64,000 nt of DNA from Flavobacterium sp. 102 (GCF_003634615.1 NZ_RBKX01000001.1:682001-746000), one strand, 5' to 3'. Counted from the first letter of the stretch, positions 16,674 to 25,398 are shown. Numbers and translations: made by a program. Notes: generated from the sequence alone by a model not told the origin.

Positions 16674-17668
16674 AAGAAGTGAGTTTTTTAAATCCTGAAT
16701 TTTTCTGGTTGTTTTTATTACTTCCGGCTGCTATCGCATGGCAGTTTTGGAAAAAAAAACAATCGGCAACTTTAAAAATAAGTTCTGTCAGAGGTTTTAA
16801 AGCTGAAAAATCATTGGCTGCCAAACTAAAACCGTATTTGTTTGTACTTCGATTGTTAGCATTAAGTTCTTTGATTATTGCGATGGCGCGGCCACGAAAA
16901 GTCGATATCAGTAGCCAAACCAAATCGACTAAAGGAGTTGATATTGTAATGGCCATCGACGTTTCCGGAAGTATGTTGGCCAAAGATTTAAAACCCAATC
17001 GTATGGAAGCGTTGAAAAAAGTCGCCGAAAATTTTGTCGCCGGAAGACCCAATGACCGAATCGGAATTGTGGTTTATGCTTCCGAAGCTTACACGAAAAC
17101 ACCGGTAACTAGTGACAAAGCCATTGTTCAAGACGCGATTCGAAGTATAAAATATGACAATGTGTTACAAGACGGAACCGGAATCGGAATGGGATTGACT
17201 ACCGCTGTAAATCGTTTGAAAGACAGCAAAGCCAAAAGCAAAGTGATTATTCTGTTAACCGATGGTGTTAACAACGCCGGGTTTATTGAACCGGAAACCG
17301 CTTCGCAAATTGCCAAAGAATACGGAATCAAAGTCTATACCATTGGAATCGGAACGAATGGTGATGCAATGTTTCCTTATGCTTATGCACCAAATGGCGG
17401 CTTTTTATTCCGAATGATGCCGGTGGAAATTGATGTAGCTTTGTTGAAAACGATCGCTAAAAATACGGGTGGAAAATATTTCAGAGCCAATAACAACAGC
17501 AAACTAGAAGCCATTTATAACGAAATCAATAAACTGGAAACCACCGAAATTCAAGAACTGAAGTTCTATGATTATGACGAAAAATTCAGACCATTTGTTT
17601 GGATTGCCGGCCTCTTGCTTTTGTTAGAATTTGGTTTGCGAAATACGGTTTATAGAAGTTTTATATAA
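16670..17668 (+). CDS. batA: BatA: von Willebrand A domain membrane protein
   Basis: A 332-residue membrane-anchored VWA protein. Two N-terminal membrane segments (FFWLFLLLPAAIAWQFW and YLFVLRLLALSSLIIAMA) precede the VWA domain. That domain has a full MIDAS (AIDVSGSM near residue 97, with later Thr and Asp in LLTDGVNNAG). A third hydrophobic segment at the C-terminus (FVWIAGLLLLLEFGL) completes the BatA layout. The start overlaps the preceding gene (ATGA), and batB follows 6 bases later, so translation is coupled. With BatB it should form the VWA pair on which MoxR acts. Bat proteins were linked to oxygen tolerance in Bacteroides and Francisella, and to stress resistance in Leptospira. Confidence 0.93.
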   Translation: MKEVSFLNPEFFWLFLLLPAAIAWQFWKKKQSATLKISSVRGFKAEKSLAAKLKPYLFVLRLLALSSLIIAMARPRKVDISSQTKSTKGVDIVMAIDVSGSMLAKDLKPNRMEALKKVAENFVAGRPNDRIGIVVYASEAYTKTPVTSDKAIVQDAIRSIKYDNVLQDGTGIGMGLTTAVNRLKDSKAKSKVIILLTDGVNNAGFIEPETASQIAKEYGIKVYTIGIGTNGDAMFPYAYAPNGGFLFRMMPVEIDVALLKTIAKNTGGKYFRANNNSKLEAIYNEINKLETTEIQELKFYDYDEKFRPFVWIAGLLLLLEFGLRNTVYRSFI

Positions 17669-17674
17669 CAGCAT

Positions 17675-18712
17675 ATGTACGAGTTAGAAGAAAAAGGATA
17701 TTTGTATTTCTTGATTGCCATTCCGGTATTGGCGATGCTTTTCTTGTATGTACAATACTGGAAAAGAAAAAAACAACGTGAATTTGGAGATTTAGATTTG
17801 CTGAAAAAATTAAGCCCGGAGAAATCAGTTTTTAAACCCGTTTTGAAATTGGTTATAATTCTTTTGGCTTTGACTTGTTTGATTATTGGTTTGGTCAACC
17901 CAAAAATGGGAACCAAATTAGAAACAGTAAAACGAGAAGGAATCGACATTGTTTTTGCCATTGACGTTTCCAAAAGTATGTTGGCCGAGGACGTTGCACC
18001 AAGTCGATTAGAAAAAAGCAAGCAATTGGTTTCGCAAATCATCAACAATTTAGGAAGTGATCGAATCGGAATAGTGGCTTATTCAGGTAGTGCTTTCCCG
18101 GTTTTACCCATTACGACGGATTATAGCGTGGCCAAAATGTTTTTGCAAGGCATGAATCCGGGCATGATTTCTTCGCAAGGAACTTCGATAGACCAAGCTA
18201 TAAACTTAGCGTCCACATTTATTGACAAAAAAGATAAAACCAACAAACTGTTAATCATTATCAGCGACGGTGAAGACCACTCTGAAGCTTCCGTTGAGGC
18301 AGCTGAAGAAGCTAAAAAATTAGGCTTAAAAATTATTACTATTGGGGTTGGAAGTGAAAAAGGCGGACCAATTCCGTTGAAAAGAAATGGTGTCGTAGAA
18401 ACTTTTCAAAGAGACCAAAATGACGAAGTGGTCATTACCAAAAGAAATCCTGATGTGTTAAAAGAAATCGCCAAAGCCACCGGCGGCGGTTATGTAGATG
18501 GTAATTCGACCAAAACGGTTTTGGATTATGTAAAAAATGCGCTGGACAATATTCAAAAAACCGAATTTGAAAGCACGCAAATGGCCGATTTCAAATCGCA
18601 ATTCCAGTGGTTTTTAGGATTTGCTTTTTTTCTATTGTTTTTGGATGTTTTCCTCTTGGAGAAAAAGACGAAATGGGTAGAAAAGATGAACTTATTTAAT
18701 GAAAAAGAATAA
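17675..18712 (+). CDS. batB: BatB: von Willebrand A domain membrane protein
   Basis: A 345-residue paralogue of BatA with the same build: N-terminal membrane segments (YLYFLIAIPVLAMLFLYVQY and LKLVIILLALTCLIIGLV), VWA domain with MIDAS AIDVSKSM, and a C-terminal segment (WFLGFAFFLLFLDVFLL). The acidic GEDHSEASVEAAEEAKKLG and GGYVDGNSTKTVLDYV are typical of BatB. BatC begins immediately after its stop codon. The BatA/BatB pair probably forms a membrane complex with the TPR proteins BatC and BatE. Confidence 0.93.
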   Translation: MYELEEKGYLYFLIAIPVLAMLFLYVQYWKRKKQREFGDLDLLKKLSPEKSVFKPVLKLVIILLALTCLIIGLVNPKMGTKLETVKREGIDIVFAIDVSKSMLAEDVAPSRLEKSKQLVSQIINNLGSDRIGIVAYSGSAFPVLPITTDYSVAKMFLQGMNPGMISSQGTSIDQAINLASTFIDKKDKTNKLLIIISDGEDHSEASVEAAEEAKKLGLKIITIGVGSEKGGPIPLKRNGVVETFQRDQNDEVVITKRNPDVLKEIAKATGGGYVDGNSTKTVLDYVKNALDNIQKTEFESTQMADFKSQFQWFLGFAFFLLFLDVFLLEKKTKWVEKMNLFNEKE

Positions 18713-19459
18713 ATGAAAAAGATATTGCTATATAGTCTAATCCTGATTTCCTTTTTGGCGAAAGCCCAAGAAAAGGGAAAAGATAAAAATTTGCCTAAAG
18801 GAAACGAATCTTTTGTAGAGAAAAAATACGCCGATGCCGAAGCGGAATACCGGATTTCGGAATGTAAAAACCCTAAGAAGTCCATTGCTCCTTATAACTT
18901 AGGCAACGCCATTTACCGCCAGAATCAAAATAATGAGGCAAAATACCACTACGCCAAAGCGTTAAAAAATGCCAAAACACGAACTGAAAAACATCTGGCG
19001 TTTCACAATATCGGCAATACCTTAATGAAAAACAAAGATTATTCCGGTGCCGTTGAAGCTTATAAAAATGCTTTGAGAAACAATCCAGCGGATGAACAAA
19101 CCCGTTACAATTATGCTTTAGCTAAAAAAATGCTGGAAGACAATCCGCCTAAAAAGGATGATGATAAAAGCAAAGACAAGAAAAACCAAAAAGAAGACGA
19201 GAAAAAAAACAAGGACAAAAAAGACGATAAAGAAAAAGACAAGGACAAAGACAAAGACAAAAAAGGCCAAAACGACAAAGATAAAAAAGACGACAAAGAC
19301 AAAAACCAAGGAAAACCTCAGCCTCAACCGGGTGGAATTTCAAAGCAACGTCTGGAGAATTTGTTAGATGCGGTGAATAACGAAGAGAAAAAAGTACAAG
19401 ATAAAGTCAACAAACAAAAAGTACAAGCCAATCCGAAAAAAGCTGAAAAAGATTGGTAA
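18713..19459 (+). CDS. batC: BatC: TPR protein with a long Lys/Asp-rich linker
   Basis: A 248-residue exported protein with a signal peptide (LISFLAKAQ). TPR repeats lie at about 30-140 (SFVEKKYADAEAEYRI, YNLGNAIYRQNQNNEAKYHY, HNIGNTLMKNKDYSGAVEAY). Residues about 145-205 are a run of Lys, Asp and Glu (KDKDKDKDKKG and variants) encoded by GACAAA-type repeats. A short helical tail follows, with LLDAVNNEEKKVQDKVNK. The low-complexity linker is common in flavobacterial BatC but its length probably varies by slippage. The start directly abuts the stop of batB. It is thought to scaffold the VWA complex in the periplasm. Confidence 0.9.
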   Translation: MKKILLYSLILISFLAKAQEKGKDKNLPKGNESFVEKKYADAEAEYRISECKNPKKSIAPYNLGNAIYRQNQNNEAKYHYAKALKNAKTRTEKHLAFHNIGNTLMKNKDYSGAVEAYKNALRNNPADEQTRYNYALAKKMLEDNPPKKDDDKSKDKKNQKEDEKKNKDKKDDKEKDKDKDKDKKGQNDKDKKDDKDKNQGKPQPQPGGISKQRLENLLDAVNNEEKKVQDKVNKQKVQANPKKAEKDW

Positions 19460-19544
19460 TTAGAATGATTATTTAAAATTTCGTTAAATAACAACCTAAA
19501 AAACACAGACTTTACCAACTTTGTGAGTCGAAATAAATGATAAA

Positions 19545-21317
19545 ATGAAAATGAAAAAGGTAATTGTATTATTACTGTTAATATTCGGAAGTTCACTTAT
19601 GGCTCAAGTCCAATTTGAAGCCAAAGTGAGCAAAAATTCTTTGGGAATCAACGAAAGATTGCGCATCGAATTTACGATGAATGCTGATGGCGATAATTTT
19701 GTGCCGCCGGCTTTTGAAAGTTCGGGTTTCAGGATAGTTGGCGGGCCAAGCCAATCGGTAAGTCAATCTTGGGTAAACGGAAAAAGTTCGTTTAACAAAT
19801 CTTATATCTATATTTTATTGCCTACGCAAAAAGGCCAATTGACCATCAAACAAGCATCGATTGAAATCAACGGCCAGATTTATAAAACTTCTCCGGTAAA
19901 AATTAATGTGACCAATGCAGTCGAATTGCCTAAAGATCCAAACGAAGCACCGGCTATTACCGCAGACGATAATATTTACTTGGTCGCCGACATTTCAAAA
20001 GCCAATCCTTACCTCAACGAACCGATTACTGTAGTTTACAAATTGTATTTCAGTTATAACATCGGCATTTCCAATTGGCGCGAATTGAACAAACCAAAAT
20101 ACAATGATTTTTGGAGCCAAAACATTGACATCAAACAGCTCAAAGCCGAGGACGGCATGTTCAAAGGCGAACGTTATCGCTATGTGGTTTTGAGAAAAAC
20201 AGTTTTATATCCGCAAAAATCGGGTAAACTCGAAATCGAACCACTTTCCTTAGATATCGATTGTCAAGTACCCAGTAACCGAAGAAATTTTTGGGGACAA
20301 CCTTTGATGGTAGAGGACAGCAAACGTGTTTCAGCCGGAAGCAAAGTCATCAATGTAAAACCTTTACCTGAAGCCGGAAAACCAATTGATTTTAGTGGCG
20401 CAGTAGGCCGTTTTGACTTTCAAGTAAAACCTTCCAAAACCACCTTGAAAAACGGTGAATCAATGGAATTGAATGTGAGCGTGGTTGGAACAGGAAACTT
20501 AAAATTATTCACACTACCAAAACCTATTTTACCTTCTGCTTTGGAAGTGTATGATCCGGTACATGATGAAAATGTAAATACGCCGTTAACCGGAATGTCG
20601 GGAAGAATTTCGGACAAATACACCATCATTCCACAATACAAAGGCAATTATCAAATCAAACCGATTAGTTTTACTTATTTCGATTTGGCTTCCGGCAGAT
20701 ATAAAACCATTACTTCACAACCTATAACGATTAATGTTTTGGATGGTCCGAGCATAGCTTCAGCAGAAAAAACGAATCCGAATGAAGTCGCCAAAACCAG
20801 AGTGGAAGTGGCTAAATCATTTGCCTATAACAAGCAAAAAACGACTTTGAAATCAATGGGAAAAGATGATTTCTTAGGTTCGGGATTGTTTTATTCTTTG
20901 GTTGCTTTGCCGTTTTTAGCCATTCCGTTATTGATTGTTGGTAAACGAAGAAAAGAAGCATCAGACAATGATGTGGTTGGCAATAAAATCAAAAAATCGA
21001 ATGCTTTGGCGAAGAAATATTTGGGTGAAGCCAAAAAATACTTGGCCAACAAAGAGCCCTTTTATATTGCTTTGGAAAAAGCCATGCACAATTTTCTGAA
21101 AGCCAAACTGAACATAGAAACTTCGGAAATGAGTAAAGAAAAAATCTCCGAAATTCTACAATCAAGAAGTGCTAAACCCGAAACTATATCAGAATTTATA
21201 GCCTTAACCGAAAACTGTGAATTTGCTCGTTATGCGCCTTCTTCAGAAACATCGATTCAGCAAGATTATGATAAAGCGGTGAATATTATTTCAGCGTTGG
21301 AAAAGCAAATTAAATAA
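19545..21317 (+). CDS. batD: BatD: oxygen-tolerance protein with Ig-like repeats
   Basis: A 590-residue BatD. It has a signal peptide (LIFGSSLMAQ) and tandem beta-sandwich repeats over residues about 20-430, including the family's FEAKVSKNSLGINERLRIEFT opening and GPSQSVSQSWVNGKSSFNKSYIYILLP. One membrane segment follows (GLFYSLVALPFLAIPLLIV, about 447-465) and then a cytoplasmic helical tail with YLGEAKKYLANKEPFYIALEKAMHNFLKAKL. The 85-base gap from batC holds CAACTTTG near 19517, one base off the -7 consensus, so an internal promoter is possible. Function in the complex is unknown beyond the genetic link to aerotolerance. Confidence 0.92.
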   Translation: MKMKKVIVLLLLIFGSSLMAQVQFEAKVSKNSLGINERLRIEFTMNADGDNFVPPAFESSGFRIVGGPSQSVSQSWVNGKSSFNKSYIYILLPTQKGQLTIKQASIEINGQIYKTSPVKINVTNAVELPKDPNEAPAITADDNIYLVADISKANPYLNEPITVVYKLYFSYNIGISNWRELNKPKYNDFWSQNIDIKQLKAEDGMFKGERYRYVVLRKTVLYPQKSGKLEIEPLSLDIDCQVPSNRRNFWGQPLMVEDSKRVSAGSKVINVKPLPEAGKPIDFSGAVGRFDFQVKPSKTTLKNGESMELNVSVVGTGNLKLFTLPKPILPSALEVYDPVHDENVNTPLTGMSGRISDKYTIIPQYKGNYQIKPISFTYFDLASGRYKTITSQPITINVLDGPSIASAEKTNPNEVAKTRVEVAKSFAYNKQKTTLKSMGKDDFLGSGLFYSLVALPFLAIPLLIVGKRRKEASDNDVVGNKIKKSNALAKKYLGEAKKYLANKEPFYIALEKAMHNFLKAKLNIETSEMSKEKISEILQSRSAKPETISEFIALTENCEFARYAPSSETSIQQDYDKAVNIISALEKQIK

Positions 21318-21347
21318 TTGACAATGAACAATTGATAGTTGATAATG
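21318..21347. repeat. STRR-like tandem word run between batD and batE
   Basis: Degenerate tandem words TTGACAATG-AACAATTGA-TAGTTGATAATG run from the batD stop into the batE start codon. The second half is roughly the complement of the first. It supplies the sequence just upstream of the batE ATG, so it must tolerate or include translation initiation. Confidence 0.5.
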
Positions 21348-22088
21348 AAAAAAATACTTTACCTATTTCTGTTGATTTTTCAAGTTTCATTGGCGCAAAC
21401 TGCTTTTGAGCAAGGCAACCAATACTACCAAAAAGAAAATTACCAAGCCGCGATTACCAGTTTTGAAAGCATCATCAATTCGGGTAAAGAATCGGCTGAA
21501 GTGTATTTTAATTTGGGAAATGCTTATTATAAATTGCACAAAGTCGCTCCGGCGATTTACAACTATGAAAAAGCATTATTGCTTAGTCCGAATGACGAAG
21601 AAATCAAAACCAATTTAGATTTCGCCCGAAAAATGACCATCGACGACATCAAAGTCATCCCGAAAGTTGGCTTTCAAAAATTGATTTCCGATTTTACTTC
21701 AAAATACTATTACGACACTTGGGCATGGATTGCTGTGGCTTTTGCGTTATTATTTTTAGCTTTTTTTTCCGGCTATTATTTTTCACAAAAAACCGTTTTG
21801 AAACGTGTTTTCTTCTTCGGAATGTTCGTTTGGCTTGCCGGAATTTGCCTAAGTGCTGCTTCGGGGTTTTATGAAAAAAGTAGAACCGACAATGAAAAAC
21901 CAGCTATCATTTTTGCCGAAACAACACCTTTAAAAAGTGAACCAAAAATCGGCAGCCAAGACGCAACTGTGCTACATGAAGGAACGAAAGTTTACATCTT
22001 AGAAAGTATCGCCAACTGGAAAAAAGTTGAACTCACCGACGAAACCACGGGTTGGATTGAAGACAGCGCGCTTAAAGAGATTAAATAG
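21345..22088 (+). CDS. batE: BatE: TPR and SH3-like protein
   Basis: A 247-residue protein. I chose the ATG at 21345 (MKKILYLFLLIFQVSLAQ), which gives a clean signal peptide. A TTG two codons earlier is unlikely. TPR repeats occupy about 20-95 (FEQGNQYYQKENYQAAITSF, VYFNLGNAYYKLHKVAPAIYNYEKAL). Two membrane segments follow (WAWIAVAFALLFLAFFSGYYF and VFFFGMFVWLAGICLSAASG), and then a C-terminal SH3-like domain (TPLKSEPKIGSQDATVLHEGTKVYILE ... ELTDETTGWIEDSALKEI). This is the standard flavobacterial BatE layout and ends the Bat operon. Confidence 0.9.
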   Translation: MKKILYLFLLIFQVSLAQTAFEQGNQYYQKENYQAAITSFESIINSGKESAEVYFNLGNAYYKLHKVAPAIYNYEKALLLSPNDEEIKTNLDFARKMTIDDIKVIPKVGFQKLISDFTSKYYYDTWAWIAVAFALLFLAFFSGYYFSQKTVLKRVFFFGMFVWLAGICLSAASGFYEKSRTDNEKPAIIFAETTPLKSEPKIGSQDATVLHEGTKVYILESIANWKKVELTDETTGWIEDSALKEIK

Positions 22089-22093
22089 TCGCA

Positions 22094-22196
22094 ATCACAG
22101 TTTTCAGTTTTCATTGATTTACTATCACTATCTTTACCAACTTAATTACGTTTTGAATATTATACCTAATATTTAAAATCTAAAATCTAATATTTA
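22094..22196. repeat. Two STRR-like word runs between batE and the next gene
   Basis: The first run is CACAGTTTTCAGTTTTCA (22096-22113). The second is ATACCTAATATT, TAAAATC, TAAAATC, TAATATTTA (22162-22196), ending at the GTG start of the next gene. The second run is partly self-complementary (AATATT at both ends). Different words from the neighbouring elements, but the same style. Confidence 0.45.
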
Positions 22197-22199
22197 CAA

Positions 22200-22556
22200 G
22201 TGTCTAGAGACGAACAATTAAAAAACCGCTGGGACAAAGTCGTGACCATTCTTTCCAATCAATTTGCTGAAGGAGATTTGCTCGACTTAGACGCCATTAT
22301 ATACTTAATCGGAGTGCAAGAACTTGGAAAAGTGCACCAAACCTTCAAAAAAGACGAAAAACTTAATTTGATGCACATTGCTATCTGTCGTTTGCTAGAG
22401 CCTTATGGTTACTATGAATTTGACTATGTTGACAAAGAAGGTTGGCCTCATTACAATGTCAAAGAAGAATTGCCGCCATTAAAAGCAGGAGAACAATCGG
22501 TTTTGATGAAAGAAGCAATTGTGAACTATTTTTTGGAGAGAGAAGTGATAGAATAG
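22200..22556 (+). CDS. Conserved hypothetical protein
   Basis: A 118-residue acidic cytoplasmic protein with a GTG start (MSRDEQLKNRWDKVVTILSNQFAEGD). No ATG is available upstream or nearby, and the reading frame is well used, so GTG looks real. It is predominantly helical, with LDLDAIIYLIGVQELGK, LNLMHIAICRLLEPYGYYEFDYVDKEGWPHYNVKEELP and a helical end (SVLMKEAIVNYFLER). I recall similar short proteins beside pheS in flavobacteria, but they have no assigned function. No cysteine clusters, nucleotide motifs or membrane segments are visible. It lies between the Bat operon and pheS, bordered on both sides by repeat elements. Confidence 0.75.
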   Translation: MSRDEQLKNRWDKVVTILSNQFAEGDLLDLDAIIYLIGVQELGKVHQTFKKDEKLNLMHIAICRLLEPYGYYEFDYVDKEGWPHYNVKEELPPLKAGEQSVLMKEAIVNYFLEREVIE

Positions 22557-22579
22557 CATTTGGTCGATGGTTTTTATTT

Positions 22580-22617
22580 AAAAACTTCCAACTTCCAACT
22601 CCTAACTTCCAACTTTT
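22580..22617. repeat. STRR-like direct repeat, AACTTCC family
   Basis: Four head-to-tail copies of a 7-mer (AACTTCC, AACTTCC, AACTCCT, AACTTCC, then AACTTTT). There is no inverted arm. It ends 4 bases before the pheS -7 element, so it may supply the region upstream of that promoter. Confidence 0.65.
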
Positions 22618-22620
22618 CCC

Positions 22621-22628
22621 TAAATTTG
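22621..22628 (+). promoter_or_regulatory. -7 promoter element of pheS
   Basis: TAAATTTG matches TAnnTTTG, 20 bases before the ATG at 22649. The -33 region falls inside the AACTTCC repeat. Confidence 0.6.
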
Positions 22629-22648
22629 CACCTTTACAAAAATGACCG

Positions 22649-23668
22649 ATGATAGATAAGATTAAAGAACACATAGAAGAAGCTAAAGCATTCAATACCA
22701 AAAACAAAGAAGCTTTAGAAAATTTCCGCATTAAATATTTAGGCAGTAAAGGGCTTTTGAAAGAGCTTTTCACCGAATTCAAAAATATCCCGAACGACCA
22801 GAAAAAAGACTTCGGACAAGTAATCAATACCCTGAAAACTGTTGCTGAAGAAAAAGTCAAAGCGATTCAGGAAGAATTGGAAAGCAAAGAAGAAGTCAAA
22901 GGTTTCTACGGTGATTTAACTCGTCCTTCTGAACCTATTACAATCGGTTCACGTCACCCTATTTCGTTAGTAAAAAACCAAATCATCGATATTTTTTCTA
23001 CCATCGGATTCAACGTTTCCGATGGACCTGAAATCGAAGACGATTGGCACAATTTTACCGCGTTAAACTTACCGGAATATCATCCGGCGCGTGATATGCA
23101 AGACACATTTTTCATCCAAACCAATCCCGATGTGTTGTTGAGAACACATACTTCATCGGTTCAAGTGCGTTACATGGAAAACCACAAACCACCAATCCGT
23201 ACGATTTCACCGGGAAGAGTTTTCCGTAATGAAGCGGTTTCTTCGCGTTCGCACTGTATTTTCCACCAAGTTGAAGGTTTGTATATAGACAAAGACGTTT
23301 CGTTTGCCGATTTGAAACAAACCCTTTTATATTTCACCAAAGAAATGTTCGGGAAGTCGAAAATTCGTTTAAGACCAAGTTATTTCCCATTCACCGAGCC
23401 AAGCGCTGAGGTTGATATTTATTGGGGATTAAAAACCGAAACCGATTATCGTATCACCAAAGGAACCGGTTGGTTAGAAATCATGGGTTGCGGAATGGTA
23501 GATCCAAACGTTTTAAAAAACTGTGGTATCAACCCGGAAGAATACAATGGTTTCGCCTTTGGAATGGGCATTGAGCGCATCGCTATGTTATTGTACCAAA
23601 TCGGCGACATCAGAATGTTCTATGAAAATGACGTTCGATTCTTGGAGCAATTCAAGTCGAGTATATAA
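22649..23668 (+). CDS. pheS: Phenylalanine--tRNA ligase alpha subunit
   Basis: A 339-residue class II aminoacyl-tRNA synthetase alpha chain. It charges tRNA-Phe together with PheT, which is not in this window. An N-terminal coiled coil (about 1-90) binds tRNA. Motif 1 lies around GSRHPISLVKNQIIDIFSTIGF. Motif 2 includes RTISPGRVFRNEAVSSRSHCIFHQVEG, and motif 3 is GFAFGMGIERIAMLLY. Length is canonical. An overlapping ATG at 22642 opens a dead frame (six codons to a stop), so ATG 22649 is the start. It is flanked by repeat elements on both sides and has its own promoter. Confidence 0.97.
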   Translation: MIDKIKEHIEEAKAFNTKNKEALENFRIKYLGSKGLLKELFTEFKNIPNDQKKDFGQVINTLKTVAEEKVKAIQEELESKEEVKGFYGDLTRPSEPITIGSRHPISLVKNQIIDIFSTIGFNVSDGPEIEDDWHNFTALNLPEYHPARDMQDTFFIQTNPDVLLRTHTSSVQVRYMENHKPPIRTISPGRVFRNEAVSSRSHCIFHQVEGLYIDKDVSFADLKQTLLYFTKEMFGKSKIRLRPSYFPFTEPSAEVDIYWGLKTETDYRITKGTGWLEIMGCGMVDPNVLKNCGINPEEYNGFAFGMGIERIAMLLYQIGDIRMFYENDVRFLEQFKSSI

Positions 23669-23679
23669 ATAAAAGTCAA

Positions 23680-23742
23680 AAGGGATAAGGGAAAAGGCAT
23701 AATAACTTTCACTTATCCCTTACTACTTATCCCTATTCCCTA
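23680..23742. repeat. STRR-like inverted element, GGGATAAG family (copy 1)
   Basis: Left arm: AAGGGATAAGGGAAAAGGCATAA. Right arm: complementary ACTTATCCCT, TACTACTTATCCCT, ATTCCCT. It lies between pheS and the next co-directional gene. The second copy, with the same left-arm wording including AAAAGGCATAA, is at 26166. Confidence 0.8.
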
Positions 23743-23744
23743 AA

Positions 23745-24152
23745 ATGAAAAAAGACATCACCATACCAACAGTAGAAAACGTATTCCTAGCCGCCGTTCA
23801 GGAATGGAGCGATGATTTTATGGATAAGGTTTGGCATGTGTATCTTGTCAACGATTCTGACTACGATTTAGACAGCGTAATGGTCGTTTCCAAAGCTTTT
23901 GGCACCATTGATGGGGAAATGAAAAAAACAGCGCTCTTACGTCACGCATTTGTCCAAGTGCCTTCGGTTTCTGTCGCTAAAATTGAAATGATTGAAAACA
24001 ACGTGTTGCGATTGAACAACGAGTTTATGGTGACTTACTTTATCGGAAGCACTTTATACGATAAAAAATTCATCTTCAAAGCCCAATCCATAACGCCGGA
24101 TTATGTAGAAGAAGTGCCGATATTGTTTGTAGACGGCGTTATTGCAAGATAA
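23745..24152 (+). CDS. Conserved hypothetical protein
   Basis: A 135-residue soluble protein with no signal peptide. It is a mixed alpha/beta protein: a helix-rich start with TVENVFLAAVQEWSDDFMDKVWHVYLVND, then strands DLDSVMVVSKAFGTI, KTALLRHAFVQVPSVSVAKIEMI, RLNNEFMVTYFIG and KKFIFKAQSITPDY. It looks like a conserved Bacteroidota protein of unknown function. The stop codon directly abuts the stop of the converging small membrane protein gene (TAA-TTA). It is preceded by a GGGATAAG repeat. Confidence 0.75.
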   Translation: MKKDITIPTVENVFLAAVQEWSDDFMDKVWHVYLVNDSDYDLDSVMVVSKAFGTIDGEMKKTALLRHAFVQVPSVSVAKIEMIENNVLRLNNEFMVTYFIGSTLYDKKFIFKAQSITPDYVEEVPILFVDGVIAR

Positions 24153-24371
24153 TTATGGATTGTTTTGTTGTTTTGCTTTTTGTTTCCAATTGACATAACC
24201 TAAAACAAAAATCCCAACCAAAATGAACACCAAAGCTCTCAGATAGAAACCCGGTGAAGAAAGTTGAATATTTAAAGGTTTCTCTTTAATCTCAAACAAA
24301 ACATTAAAGACAGTCATAAAAAGTCCCCAAAACGCACCTGTTTTAACTTGGTATTTCCATCTTTCACTCAT
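24153..24371 (-). CDS. Small membrane protein (72 residues)
   Basis: Two hydrophobic segments, at about 12-25 (GAFWGLFMTVFNVLF) and 44-60 (LRALVFILVGIFVLGYV), with a basic cytoplasmic tail (NWKQKAKQQ). No family is recognised. The ATG lies 1 base after the gpsA stop codon, so the two are translated together. It converges with the neighbouring plus-strand gene with no gap. Confidence 0.7.
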   Translation of the reverse strand: MSERWKYQVKTGAFWGLFMTVFNVLFEIKEKPLNIQLSSPGFYLRALVFILVGIFVLGYVNWKQKAKQQNNP

Positions 24372-24372
24372 C

Positions 24373-25368
24373 TTAGTCTAGCTTATCCGTTAATTTTTTG
24401 AATACTTTCTTAGCATCTTTGCCTTCATATAAAATTTCGTAAACTGCATCAATAATTGGCGTCTTTGCTTTGTATTGTTGATTTAATTTGTAGGCACTTT
24501 TTACAGCATAATAACCTTCTGCCACCATACTCATTTCCATTTGTGCGGCTTGAACCGTGTAACCCTTTCCAATCATATTCCCGAACATTCGGTTTCTTGA
24601 AAAAACAGAATAACCTGTAACCAATAAATCGCCTAAATAAGCCGAATTGTTGATGTTTCGTTTCATCTTGTGCACTTTGCGGATAAACTTTTTCATCTCG
24701 CGAATTGCATTGCTCATAATCACCGACTGGAAGTTATCGCCATAGCCTAAACCATGTGCAATTCCTGCTGCAATAGCATAAATATTTTTCAACATTGCGG
24801 CATATTCGGTTCCGATAATGTCATCAGAGATTTTGGTTTTGATAAAATGACAACTCAAATTATTAGCAACCACTTTGGCCTTTTTAGCATCGGCACAAGC
24901 GATTGTCAAGTAAGATAGTCTTTCTAAAGCTACTTCTTCTGCATGACACGGACCAGTGATAACGCCAATGTTCTCGTAAGGAATGTCAAAATGCTTATGA
25001 AAATGTTCGCCAACAATTAGGAAAGTTTCCGGCACAATTCCTTTTATAGCAGAGAAAATTACTTTGTCTTTCAAATCAACCGTTAATTTCTCGAGTTCTT
25101 TACTTAAAAAAGCTGATGGAATTGCAAAAATTAAATAATCGGCATAAGCTATCGCTTCATTGATATCATTGGTCAATTTTAGTTTTTTGATATCAAACTC
25201 AACTGAACTAAGGTAATTTGGGTTATGTCTTTCTGTTTTTAAATGGTCTATAGCCGATTGGCTTCTCATGTACCAAGCTATTTCGTCAAGGTTAACACAA
25301 AGCATTTTTGCAATAGCTGTCGCCCAACTTCCGCCACCGATTACTGCAAATTTTGGAGATTCATTCAT
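24373..25368 (-). CDS. gpsA: Glycerol-3-phosphate dehydrogenase [NAD(P)+]
   Basis: A 331-residue cytoplasmic enzyme that reduces dihydroxyacetone phosphate to sn-glycerol-3-phosphate for phospholipid synthesis. The N-terminal Rossmann motif is GGGSWATAIA. The substrate domain has the conserved GPCHAEEVALER, then TEYAAMLKNIYAIAAGIAHGLGYGDN with the catalytic Lys, and a C-terminal helix-rich region with SRNRMFGNMIGKG. Length is typical. A minus-strand -7 element (TATTTTTG, 25391-25398) lies just upstream. Confidence 0.96.
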   Translation of the reverse strand: MNESPKFAVIGGGSWATAIAKMLCVNLDEIAWYMRSQSAIDHLKTERHNPNYLSSVEFDIKKLKLTNDINEAIAYADYLIFAIPSAFLSKELEKLTVDLKDKVIFSAIKGIVPETFLIVGEHFHKHFDIPYENIGVITGPCHAEEVALERLSYLTIACADAKKAKVVANNLSCHFIKTKISDDIIGTEYAAMLKNIYAIAAGIAHGLGYGDNFQSVIMSNAIREMKKFIRKVHKMKRNINNSAYLGDLLVTGYSVFSRNRMFGNMIGKGYTVQAAQMEMSMVAEGYYAVKSAYKLNQQYKAKTPIIDAVYEILYEGKDAKKVFKKLTDKLD

Positions 25369-25390
25369 GAATAGTAACTTTAATGATGTC

Positions 25391-25398
25391 CAAAAATA
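25391..25398 (-). promoter_or_regulatory. -7 promoter element of gpsA
   Basis: Minus-strand TATTTTTG matches TAnnTTTG, 22 bases before the gpsA start at 25368. Confidence 0.5.

Noticed and set aside
19111..19367. Several long open frames on both strands within batC
   Set aside because: They mirror the GACAAA-type coding repeat; their products are runs of Ser/Leu/Phe or Lys/Thr with no family features.
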